Source: Rhodobiaceae bacterium (lineage in GTDB: Bacteria; Pseudomonadota; Alphaproteobacteria; MED-G09). From it: DNA of 34,236 nucleotides. The translations under genes were made by a program, and so were the position numbers. Location of the stretch: NCBI GenBank assembly GCA_002723035.1, contig PBNH01000008.1:1-34236 (forward strand), written 5' to 3'. Under the pieces are notes generated by a model. That model saw only the letters and a list, made by a program, of their open reading frames with translations, was not told the origin of the DNA and ran no database searches. The stretch's first letter is position 1, and each line of letters opens with the position of its first letter. Below are positions 17,642 through 24,411 of the stretch, piece by piece.

Positions 17642-18304
17642 ATGACTAATGAAATAAAAATTTCTCCTTCTATTTTATCAGCTGACTTTTCTTGCTTAGG
17701 AAAAGAAATCGAAGCAATCACAAATGCAGGCGCAGATTATATTCATGTAGATGTTATGGATGGTCATTATGTGCCTAATTTAACAATTGGACCTGAGGTC
17801 ATTAAAGATATTAGAAAATCTTCCTCAAAGACTTTTGATGTTCATTTGATGATTAAACCAGTTGATCCTCTGTTAAAGGATTTTGTAGAAGCCGGATCAG
17901 ATATAATTACCTTTCACCCTGAGGCAGAAAATAATCCAAAAGAAACGATTAAAAAAATAAAAAACCTAGGATGTAAAACTGGTATTTCTCTAAATCCATC
18001 AACAAGTGAAAATGTTCTTGAAGATCTAATTATGGATCTAGACTTAATTTTAGTTATGACGGTGGTTCCTGGCTTTGGAGGTCAAAGTTTTATGGAAGAT
18101 CAACTTATTAAGATAAAAAAAATAAGAGAAATGATTAATGAAACAGGGAAAAATATTGACCTAGAAGTCGATGGTGGAATCAATTTTGAAACTGCCCCAA
18201 AAGTTATTGAAGCAGGTGCTAATGTTTTAGTTGCGGGTACAGCAACTTTTAGTGGTGGGCCAGATATGTATGAAAAGAATATTAAAACTTTAAGAGGTTT
18301 ATAA
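17642..18304 (+). CDS. rpe: Ribulose-phosphate 3-epimerase
   Basis: A 220-residue TIM-barrel enzyme interconverting ribulose-5-phosphate and xylulose-5-phosphate in the pentose-phosphate pathway. Landmarks in order: ISPSILSADFSCLG, metal-binding H35-V-D37-V-M-D-G-H-Y-V-P-N, FDVHLMI with His68, VVPGFGGQSFM, LEVDGGIN with the catalytic Asp, and VAGTATF for phosphate binding. Standard length. Its TAA is directly followed by the purH ATG; AGAGGT in its last codons serves as the purH ribosome binding site, so the two are cotranscribed. Confidence 0.98.
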   Translation: MTNEIKISPSILSADFSCLGKEIEAITNAGADYIHVDVMDGHYVPNLTIGPEVIKDIRKSSSKTFDVHLMIKPVDPLLKDFVEAGSDIITFHPEAENNPKETIKKIKNLGCKTGISLNPSTSENVLEDLIMDLDLILVMTVVPGFGGQSFMEDQLIKIKKIREMINETGKNIDLEVDGGINFETAPKVIEAGANVLVAGTATFSGGPDMYEKNIKTLRGL

Positions 18305-19885
18305 ATGACGGCCATAAAAAGAGCGCTTATATCGGTTTCTGATAAAAAAGGAATAGTTAAATTTGCAGGTGCTCTCATTGATGCTGGAATTGAAATTATA
18401 TCTACAGGTGGGACATTTTCTGAACTCAAAAATGCTAATATTGACGTTCAGGATGTATCGTCGGTAACAAGTTTTCCAGAAATATTAGATGGAAGAGTTA
18501 AAACTTTACATCCAAAAATACATGGTGGACTTTTAAATATACGAAGCAATAAGGATCATCAAAAGACAATCAATGAACAAAAAATTGAAAATATTGATTT
18601 ACTGGTTGTTAACCTATATCCATTTGAAAAAAAAATTGAAAGCGATTCCGACTATAAAACCTGCATTGAAAATATAGATATAGGAGGCCCTGCTATGATA
18701 AGAGCTGCGGCTAAAAATCACGAAAGTGTTGGCGTTATTGTTGATCCAGATGATTACGATGAAATTATTAATGAGATAAATAATAATAATTTATCATTAA
18801 AAAAGGACACTCTTAAAAGATTGGCACTTAAAGCATTTGCAAGAACAGCAGCTTATGACTCTATAATATCAAATTGGCTATCAGATGAACTATCTATACC
18901 ATTAGATAAGTATAGGTCTATTGGAGGAATTGAACATCAAAACCTTAGATATGGAGAAAACCCTCATCAAAAAGCTAAATTCTATAACGACGGATCAAAT
19001 GTCTGTGGGTTAATAACAGCCGATCAAATTCAAGGAAAAGAACTTAGTTATAATAACATTAATGATACTAATGCAGCATTTGAATTAGTTTCAGAGTTTG
19101 ACCCCAACCTCGAACCTGCAGTTGCAATAATCAAACATGCAAATCCTTGCGGAGTTGCAATTGGAAATAGTTTAAAATCAGCATATCAAAAAGCACTGAG
19201 ATGCGACTCTGTATCGGCTTTTGGAGGTATTATTGCATTAAATAAAGAGTTAGACAGTGAAACAGCTAAGGAAATTTCTGAAATATTTACAGAGGTAATC
19301 ATCGCTCCTTCAATAAGTGATGAGTCAAAAAATATTCTATCTAAAAAGAAAAATCTTAGGATTTTAGTCACAGGTGGACTTGCGGATCCAGAAAAATCTG
19401 GTGTAATGATTAAATCTGTTGTAGGTGGCTTTCTAGCACAAACAAAAGACAACATTATAATAGATAAAGAAAATTTAAAAGTTGTTACTGAACGACAGCC
19501 CTCAGAACAAGAACTAAATGATTTATTGTTTGCTTTTAAAGTTGCTAAGCATGTTAAATCAAATGCAATTGTCTATGCAAAAGATGGCTCAACCGTAGGT
19601 ATTGGCGCTGGTCAAATGAATAGACTTGATTCCTCAAGAATAGCTGCTCGAAAATCTGATGATGCAGCAAAAATGATAGATTTAGAAGAACCCTTGGCTA
19701 TTGGATCGGTCGTTGCATCAGATGCATTTTTTCCGTTTGCTGATGGTCTTATGGCAGCAGCCGATGCAGGAGTTACTGCTATAATTCAACCTGGTGGATC
19801 AATTAGAGATGATGAAGTAATCGAGGCGGCAAACAATGCAGACCTTGCAATGTTATTTACTGGAATAAGACACTTTAATCATTAA
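18305..19885 (+). CDS. purH: Bifunctional AICAR formyltransferase / IMP cyclohydrolase
   Basis: A 526-residue cytosolic protein catalysing the last two steps of purine synthesis. The N-terminal MGS-like cyclohydrolase domain (about 1-190) shows [34 protein letters not shown] and [15 protein letters not shown]. The C-terminal transformylase domain has [11 protein letters not shown], the catalytic K277-H278 in [36 protein letters not shown] and [10 protein letters not shown]. Complete. It uses 10-formyl-THF, the product of FolD encoded at 7364-8263. A 55-bp AT-rich gap separates it from the convergent nhaB, the only non-overlapping convergent protein pair in the window. Confidence 0.99.
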   Translation: MTAIKRALISVSDKKGIVKFAGALIDAGIEIISTGGTFSELKNANIDVQDVSSVTSFPEILDGRVKTLHPKIHGGLLNIRSNKDHQKTINEQKIENIDLLVVNLYPFEKKIESDSDYKTCIENIDIGGPAMIRAAAKNHESVGVIVDPDDYDEIINEINNNNLSLKKDTLKRLALKAFARTAAYDSIISNWLSDELSIPLDKYRSIGGIEHQNLRYGENPHQKAKFYNDGSNVCGLITADQIQGKELSYNNINDTNAAFELVSEFDPNLEPAVAIIKHANPCGVAIGNSLKSAYQKALRCDSVSAFGGIIALNKELDSETAKEISEIFTEVIIAPSISDESKNILSKKKNLRILVTGGLADPEKSGVMIKSVVGGFLAQTKDNIIIDKENLKVVTERQPSEQELNDLLFAFKVAKHVKSNAIVYAKDGSTVGIGAGQMNRLDSSRIAARKSDDAAKMIDLEEPLAIGSVVASDAFFPFADGLMAAADAGVTAIIQPGGSIRDDEVIEAANNADLAMLFTGIRHFNH

Positions 19886-19940
19886 TCTTCTCAAAAATCT
19901 ATTTTATAAATTGACACTTATTATACTTTTGAAACCAATT

Positions 19941-21422
19941 TTAAAAAAATGGAAGAATAAATATAACAGATAAAACACCTATAACAGATAGAACAACAGT
20001 ATAGGGAAGAGCCATTAAAACCATTCTAAAATAAGAAAGACCCAGTAAGGGCGCAACAGATGATGTTAACAGAAATAAGAAAGCTGCTTGCCCATTTGGT
20101 GTTGCAACACTAGGAAGATTTGTTCCACTATTAATAGCAATAGCCAATAAATCAAACTGCTCTCTACCAATAGCTCCACTATCCAAAGCGGCCTTTACCT
20201 CACTTATATAAATTGTTGCAACAAAAACATTATCGCTTATCATTGATAATATTCCGTTAACCATAAAAAACATTGGTATTTGTGTCTCTTGCTTAAGAGT
20301 CAAAACATAGTTTATTACAAAAGAGAACAAATGTTGGTCATGAATTACTGCAACAATTGCAAAGAAAACAACAAGAAGTGCTGTAAAAGGCAGTGCCTCT
20401 TCAAAAGCTTTACCTAACTGATGTTCCTCTATTACGCCATTGAATGCTGTTAAAAGAACAATTATCATTAAACCAATCAAACCCACGGCGGCTAAGCCAA
20501 AGGCAAGAGAAAAAACCAATATGACCGCAACTAAAGCTTGTGTGATAATTTTCGTATTTTGCGTCTGAGTTCTCTTTGAAGACTCACTTTTATCAAAATC
20601 AATGAGAATCTTTTTTATATGATCTGGTAATTGAACCCCATATGAAAATAATGAAAATCTCTCTAATAGATAACAAGTTAATAGACCAAAAATAAATACT
20701 GGAAAAGAAATAGGGAGCATTTTTAAAAAGAATTCAACAAATGACCAATCTGCTACACTAGCTATTAAAAGATTCTGAGGTTCACCAACTGTTGTAGAAA
20801 CTCCTCCTAAAGCTGTTCCAACGGCACCATGCATTAAAAGATTTCTCAGAAAACCTTTAAATATTATAAAATCATCTGAGTTCTCAGAAAAACCATCTTC
20901 TTGTTCAGCAACGTTTTTATAAACATTATAAAAGCCTACAGCTACAGCAATCAAAACGGCCATAACTGTTAATGCGTCTAAAAAGGCTGATAAAAAAGCG
21001 GCAGAAAAGACAAATAAAAATGATAAGGTTCTTTTATTTTTTATACTTATTAATAATTTGGTAAAGATAAACAAAAGAAAATCTTTCATAAAATAAATAC
21101 CTGCCACCATAAAAACCAAAAGCAAGATAACTTTTAGATTAGCATCTACTTCATAATAAATCTGTTTCGTATCTGTTAGCCCCATAATAACAGACTCAAT
21201 TGCTATCAAGCCCCCAGGCTGCAGTGGGTAACACTTAAGTGCCATAGCTAGAGTAAAAATAAATTGAATTAAAATAATCCATCCAAGTATAAATCCAGCA
21301 GGAAGACCCATTGATTTCAAAACCAATAGAATAATTGGGTTAGCGATCAGAAAAGAAATAATTGTATTCTTATACCAATTTGGCGCCGCTCCTAGAAAAT
21401 TACAGTAAATAGAATGAATCAT
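19941..21422 (-). CDS. nhaB: Na+/H+ antiporter NhaB
   Basis: A 493-residue polytopic inner-membrane antiporter of the IT superfamily. The N-terminus [22 protein letters not shown] and [19 protein letters not shown] match the distinctive NhaB start; [62 protein letters not shown] and [26 protein letters not shown] are further family blocks. It exports Na+ in exchange for protons, as expected for a salt-water organism. TAGGAGAT lies just before the ATG. It lies 92 bases downstream of the TonB receptor gene on the same strand; whether it is under the same cobalamin riboswitch is unclear. Confidence 0.95.
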   Translation of the reverse strand: MIHSIYCNFLGAAPNWYKNTIISFLIANPIILLVLKSMGLPAGFILGWIILIQFIFTLAMALKCYPLQPGGLIAIESVIMGLTDTKQIYYEVDANLKVILLLVFMVAGIYFMKDFLLFIFTKLLISIKNKRTLSFLFVFSAAFLSAFLDALTVMAVLIAVAVGFYNVYKNVAEQEDGFSENSDDFIIFKGFLRNLLMHGAVGTALGGVSTTVGEPQNLLIASVADWSFVEFFLKMLPISFPVFIFGLLTCYLLERFSLFSYGVQLPDHIKKILIDFDKSESSKRTQTQNTKIITQALVAVILVFSLAFGLAAVGLIGLMIIVLLTAFNGVIEEHQLGKAFEEALPFTALLVVFFAIVAVIHDQHLFSFVINYVLTLKQETQIPMFFMVNGILSMISDNVFVATIYISEVKAALDSGAIGREQFDLLAIAINSGTNLPSVATPNGQAAFLFLLTSSVAPLLGLSYFRMVLMALPYTVVLSVIGVLSVIFILPFF

Positions 21423-21514
21423 ATATATCTCCTAGTTTGTAACCAATTAAAGAATCTAAATATTGAATTAACATAATTTAATTAAAAAAAACAAGCTAAA
21501 CAAAAAAGGTTAAA

Positions 21515-23335
21515 TTAAAAATTTACTTTAATTCCGAACAAACCAGATCTATTAGGAGTTCCATAACCAAAAACCTGTTGATAATCTTCATCAAATAAAT
21601 TCTCTATACTAAAATATATTTCACTAAAGTTATTTAACTTATAAAATATATTAATATCAGCCCTTGACCAAGAATTAAGATTACCGTAAGTGCTAATTTC
21701 TGAGCCATTATATTTAATTTTAATAGATCCTGATAATTTTGAAGATGACACATATGTTAATCCCAGTTCACCAGAGTCCTTTGGAATATTAATTAACCTT
21801 AATCCACTTCCATCTATAGAATCTATATAAGAATAGTTTATAAATAGATTTAATGTTTCTGAAATTTTAGAACTTGTAGAAATTTCAAACCCATCAGATT
21901 CCACAAAATCAATATTTTCATAACCTCCTAAACTAAATGAAAAATTAATTTGGTTGTTAACATCTTGTTTAAAGTAAATAAGATTGAATGAAAATTTATC
22001 TTCTAAAGTATAATCAAAACCTAAATCAAAAGAAGTTGACTCTTCAGGCCTAATATTAATATTTGCACTTTTAGCGCCGCAGCAAAAGAAAGTTGTTTGA
22101 AAAATAGTTGGAACCTTGAAACCTTCACCCCAACTTGATTTTATTGAGATGTTCTCAGATATTTTATAAACAGCGGCAATCTTTCTTGTTGTTTTAGAGC
22201 TAAAACCTTTATTGTCATCATTCCTTATTCCAGCAGAAACAACTAAATCCTTGATTGGCTGAAATTGGTAAAGAAAAAAAAGACTATCAATTGATAATTT
22301 ATCTAAATTTACACTGCTTTCCTCTTGCTCAAAACCAAAAGCTATTTTATTGAATTTACTAAATCTTGTATTTCCCTGATAACGATATAACTTCCTATCC
22401 CCATCAGCTCCGAATGTAAGATTATTGTCAGTAAAATAGTCTCTGCTTATATCTGATTGATTAAAAGAAAATGTATTTTCTAATTTTTCACCAAATAAAT
22501 TAAATTTTATTGTAAGATTACCAATAAATTCTTCAGTAATGCTTCTTTCATCGCCATCTTGAACACCTGTAACAAAACCAAAACTATCGTATTCAACATC
22601 TGATTTAATATAAGATAATAATCCTTTTATCTCGATATTATTAACTTCAATATTTCCCTTAAGAGAATAAGAATTTGTTTCAAATCCGTCTTTCTCAATA
22701 TTCCCATCTTTTTTATCTGCTTTACTAATCCCATCCAATGAAGTGCCATCAACTAAAAATAAAAAATTACCAAAATTACTAACTAAACCAAATTCAGAAT
22801 TAATTTTTTTTAATCCAAAACTACCAGTTTCAGCGAGTATATTTACAGAATTATCTTCTGCTGACTTTGTAAAAATATTTACAACACCTCCAATTGCATC
22901 CGAGCCCCATAAAGTAGACTGAGAACCTCTTAAAACTTCTATCCTCTCTATATTGGAAGTATCTAGGTATTCGAAATTATAACTACCGCCTGGTGAGGAT
23001 GCATCGTTTACAGGGACCCCATCAACAAGGACTAAAGTTTGTGAACTAGATGCGCCCCTAATTCTTACTGAGCCAACACCCCCAAAACTCCCATTCTTTT
23101 TTGTGGTAACTCCAGGAGAGGAGGAAATTGCATCTATTGCACTTCGAATACCTCGCAGCCTTATTTCATCTTTGCTTAAAATAAATATACTTGAACCAAA
23201 ATTACCCTCAGATGTTTCTATTCTAGCACCCTTTACAATAATTTCTTTTACTTCGCTAGCAAAAGAGCTACTTATAGAAGAAATACTTATCGAGAATATA
23301 ATAAATAAAATTAAATTGTTTAAAAAATTTTTCAT
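21515..23335 (-). CDS. btuB: TonB-dependent outer-membrane receptor, BtuB-like (cobalamin uptake)
   Basis: A 606-residue outer-membrane protein. A signal peptide (about 1-27, ending SSFA-S) is followed by a TonB-box-like VKEIIVKGARIE, a plug domain (about 40-150) with SPGVTTKKNGSFGGVGSVRIRG, TLVLVDGVPVND, IERIEVLRGSQSTLWGSDAIGG and VNIFTK, and then a barrel of amphipathic strands ending GLFGIKVNF with the C-terminal Phe recognised by the Bam machinery. Its length is like E. coli BtuB. The cobalamin riboswitch directly upstream makes vitamin B12 or another corrinoid the expected ligand. GAGG lies 5-6 bases before the ATG. No btuCDF genes are in the window. Confidence 0.93.
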   Translation of the reverse strand: MKNFLNNLILFIIFSISISSISSSFASEVKEIIVKGARIETSEGNFGSSIFILSKDEIRLRGIRSAIDAISSSPGVTTKKNGSFGGVGSVRIRGASSSQTLVLVDGVPVNDASSPGGSYNFEYLDTSNIERIEVLRGSQSTLWGSDAIGGVVNIFTKSAEDNSVNILAETGSFGLKKINSEFGLVSNFGNFLFLVDGTSLDGISKADKKDGNIEKDGFETNSYSLKGNIEVNNIEIKGLLSYIKSDVEYDSFGFVTGVQDGDERSITEEFIGNLTIKFNLFGEKLENTFSFNQSDISRDYFTDNNLTFGADGDRKLYRYQGNTRFSKFNKIAFGFEQEESSVNLDKLSIDSLFFLYQFQPIKDLVVSAGIRNDDNKGFSSKTTRKIAAVYKISENISIKSSWGEGFKVPTIFQTTFFCCGAKSANINIRPEESTSFDLGFDYTLEDKFSFNLIYFKQDVNNQINFSFSLGGYENIDFVESDGFEISTSSKISETLNLFINYSYIDSIDGSGLRLINIPKDSGELGLTYVSSSKLSGSIKIKYNGSEISTYGNLNSWSRADINIFYKLNNFSEIYFSIENLFDEDYQQVFGYGTPNRSGLFGIKVNF

Positions 23336-23340
23336 TAAAA

Positions 23341-23362
23341 CCTCACAAAAAAATCAAATAAA
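23341..23362 (-). promoter_or_regulatory. Ribosome binding site and U-rich leader of the BtuB-like gene
   Basis: Read on the reverse strand, the hairpin at 23396-23363 is followed by a T-rich run (TTTATTTGATTTTTTT) and then GTGAGG, ending 5 bases before the ATG at 23335. The T-run is what an intrinsic terminator needs after its stem; the GAGG is the ribosome binding site. Either may be the controlled element of the riboswitch. Confidence 0.5.
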
Positions 23363-23396
23363 CAACGAAACTTCAAAAAAAGAAGTTTTTACGTTG
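23363..23396 (-). terminator. Hairpin between riboswitch and btuB-like gene, candidate expression platform
   Basis: Forward-strand CAACG and AAACTTC pair with GAAGTTT and CGTTG around an A7 loop, with a 3-base bulge; on the reverse strand the structure is followed by a T-rich run. This looks like a weak intrinsic terminator placed exactly where a riboswitch-controlled one should be. Its stem is AU-rich, so termination strength is uncertain; it might instead affect ribosome access. Confidence 0.5.
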
Positions 23397-23439
23397 CAAC
23401 TATTTTGTCGTTTCAAAGAAGATACCTTGCCCTAGAGAC

Positions 23440-23615
23440 TATTCCCGGTCTTGGACGAACGACTTAATGGCAGGTTTCCTGGCTTATAGATCAATGCTCA
23501 AAATCGCCTTACCAGAATAAACCAGTGGCATAATGATTTCTTACTTCCTAAATACAGTTACGGGTATAGCACAGTATTTTAAACTGTTTCCCTCTTAGCT
23601 AAAAAGCACCATTGA
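23440..23615 (-). ncRNA. Cobalamin (AdoCbl) riboswitch
   Basis: Reading the reverse strand from 23615, the conserved cobalamin aptamer blocks appear in order: ATGGTGC, GAGGGAAACAG, GCTATACCCGTAACTGT, GCCACTGG, GGTAAGGC, then the B12 box AGCCAGGAAACCTGCC (23484-23469). AATGG and CCATT at the two ends (23613-23609 and 23470-23466) can form the closing P1 stem. A further short stem-loop (GTCGTTCGTCCAAGAC) after the B12 box is the likely kissing-loop partner. Established behaviour of the class is repression of the downstream gene when cobalamin binds. It precedes the BtuB-like receptor gene, an expected target. Confidence 0.95.
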
Positions 23616-23646
23616 TTGAAGTTTTATCAGTGTTTTTAAAAAAAAC

Positions 23647-23676
23647 AATAAAAAAATTCATTTATGTACTTGACAA
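23647..23676 (-). promoter_or_regulatory. Possible promoter of the riboswitch transcript
   Basis: On the reverse strand TTGTCA (23676-23671) is followed after 18 bases by TTTATT (23652-23647), a modest sigma-70-like match about 30 bases before the riboswitch aptamer. The -35 element overlaps the forward-strand TTGACA at 23670-23675, so divergent transcription to the small YRG gene may compete with it. The call is by eye and weak. Confidence 0.3.
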
Positions 23677-23736
23677 ACCTGTGTTATATGTGTAACTCAT
23701 GTATCATATGTAATATTTTAAAACTGATTTAAGGAG
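23670..23736 (+). promoter_or_regulatory. Leader of the YRG small-protein gene: TTGACA box, inverted repeat, strong ribosome binding site
   Basis: A perfect -35-like TTGACA sits at 23670-23675. No convincing -10 box is found at 16-18 bases; TATCAT at 23702 is too far. GTTATATGTGTAAC (23684-23697) is a near-perfect inverted repeat that could be an operator. AAGGAG (23731-23736) lies 6 bases before the ATG and is the strongest ribosome binding site seen in the window. Confidence 0.4.
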
Positions 23737-23742
23737 AAAACT

Positions 23743-23901
23743 ATGAAAAATCAATATAGAGGAAGTCAAAATATAATTTCTGAAAAAAAAGTATCTTTAA
23801 GTAAAGGCTTTTATAGAGGTGCCAGCCACAATGGTTTTAAATTTGAGAAATTAAATTCTGATCAAAATCATAAAAAAATGTATAGAGGTCAAGAGCAATA
23901 A
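23743..23901 (+). CDS. Small basic protein with three YRG motifs, function unknown
   Basis: A 52-residue reading frame. The translation begins MKNQYRGSQN, continues SKGFYRGASHNG, and ends KKMYRGQEQ: the tripeptide Tyr-Arg-Gly recurs at residues 5-7, 24-26 and 47-49, each preceded by a Gln, Phe or Met and followed by a small or polar residue. No hydrophobic segment, Cys or signal peptide is present; it is rich in Lys, Asn, Ser and Gln. A perfect AAGGAG 6 bases before the ATG and internal repetition argue that it is translated. From memory, the motif recalls short cyanobacterial proteins of the DUF4278 type, which also carry YRG, but I cannot confirm homology. It stands alone, divergent from the cobalamin riboswitch transcript. 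Confidence 0.65.
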   Translation: MKNQYRGSQNIISEKKVSLSKGFYRGASHNGFKFEKLNSDQNHKKMYRGQEQ

Positions 23902-24024
23902 AGTTAATAAACAATTAATATCTTCTGAAGAAAAAAAGAAGAGAATATTTATTGCAAGTTAAGTATCAGACTATTATTCTAGATCACTTGACAAAGTCAA
24001 AACTAAACAAATAAGAATATAAAA

Positions 24025-24044
24025 CTCTAACTGATCAATTAGAG
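24025..24044. repeat. Inverted repeat CTCTAA-8 bp-TTAGAG
   Basis: CTCTAA and TTAGAG surround CTGATCAA, making a 6-bp stem with an 8-base loop. The same TTAGAG half-site appears at 24061 and in the perfect palindrome at 24101-24118, so three related elements lie within 95 bases. Confidence 0.55.
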
Positions 24045-24100
24045 AAAAATAAAGAGATATTTAGAGATATAGATCAATTTGTTGATTTCACCAGTTGGAA

Positions 24101-24118
24101 TTAGAGATATATCTCTAA
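24101..24118. repeat. Perfect 18-bp palindrome TTAGAGATATATCTCTAA
   Basis: The sequence equals its own reverse complement over 18 bases. No T-run follows on either strand, so it is a poor terminator; a dimeric-regulator binding site is more natural. A half copy, TTAGAGATAT, lies 40 bases upstream at 24061-24070. Confidence 0.7.
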
Positions 24119-24150
24119 ACATCTGAATATTTATTAATAAAAAGATTAAA

Positions 24151-24210
24151 ATTATAACTATTTTATTCAAATTATAACTATTTTATTCAAATTATAACTA
24201 TTTTATTCAA
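24151..24210. repeat. Perfect tandem repeat, 3 x 20 bp
   Basis: The unit ATTATAACTATTTTATTCAA is present three times without mismatch and ends 2 bases before the CCA end of tRNA-Gly. Read on the reverse strand, each unit begins TTGAAT and ends TATAAT, elements like promoter hexamers but 8 bases apart. It lies immediately downstream of the tRNA in its transcription direction. No protein frame uses it. Confidence 0.95.
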
Positions 24211-24212
24211 AA

Positions 24213-24287
24213 TGGAGCGGGCGAAGAGATTCGAACTCTCGACCCTCACGTTGGCAACGTGATGCTCTACCACTGAGCTACACCCGC
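24213..24287 (-). tRNA. tRNA-Gly (anticodon GCC)
   Basis: On the reverse strand the 75 bases fold as a cloverleaf: acceptor GCGGGTG/CGCCCGC, D stem GCTC/GAGC around AGTGGTA, anticodon stem TCACG/CGTGA with loop TTGCCAA (anticodon GCC), a 5-base variable region, T stem GAGAG/CTCTT around TTCGAAT (one G-T pair), discriminator T and an encoded CCA. It decodes GGC and GGU. It stands alone, not in an rRNA operon. Confidence 0.98.
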
Positions 24288-24302
24288 AATAATTCATGAG
24301 TG

Positions 24303-24331
24303 ACATTATTTGAAAGTTTAATAGATGTAAA
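24303..24331 (-). promoter_or_regulatory. Candidate tRNA-Gly promoter
   Basis: Reverse-strand TTTACA (24331-24326) and TAATGT (24308-24303) are separated by exactly 17 bases and would start transcription about 8 bases before the mature tRNA 5' end. The -35 matches 5 of 6 positions; the -10 is weak. Confidence 0.4.
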
Positions 24332-24359
24332 TAAGAATGGATAAAATTTATACATAATT

Positions 24360-24388
24360 TATAAAGCTATTTTATTATTATCTATAAT
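24360..24388 (+). promoter_or_regulatory. Candidate promoter of the RHH-PII gene
   Basis: A perfect TATAAT at 24383-24388 has only a weak -35-like TATAAA at 24360-24365 (17-base spacing). It would give a leader of roughly 17 bases before the ATG at 24412. In such AT-rich DNA chance matches are common. Confidence 0.35.
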
Positions 24389-24411
24389 TATGTATTATAA
24401 AAAAAGATAAT

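Larger units (their letters stand above)
23902..24150. other. Gene-poor AT-rich spacer with inverted repeats
   Basis: About 250 bases without a convincing gene. One forward frame (23919-24104) is open except for a single TAA at 24012 and translates to plausible charged helical text (for example TDQLEKNKEIFRDIDQF), so a decayed small gene is conceivable, but no start with a ribosome binding site exists. GATCAATT occurs twice (24033-24040 and 24072-24079). TTAGAG/CTCTAA elements recur, listed separately. Nothing here looks like a tRNA, known RNA family or transposon end. Confidence 0.4.

Noticed and set aside
19886-19940. Purported terminator between convergent purH and nhaB
   Set aside because: Only AT-rich sequence without a stem of useful stability was found; transcription may end there, but nothing can be shown.
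23103-23435. Forward open frame of 110 codons over the btuB-like start and riboswitch leader
   Set aside because: Antisense to the signal peptide and plug of the receptor and to the riboswitch leader; no ribosome binding site or homology seen.
24101-24118. Palindrome considered as an intrinsic terminator
   Set aside because: The stem is AT-rich and no T-run follows on either strand.
24151-24210. Tandem repeat considered as a CRISPR remnant
   Set aside because: The 20-bp units are directly adjacent with no spacers, and no cas gene is present.
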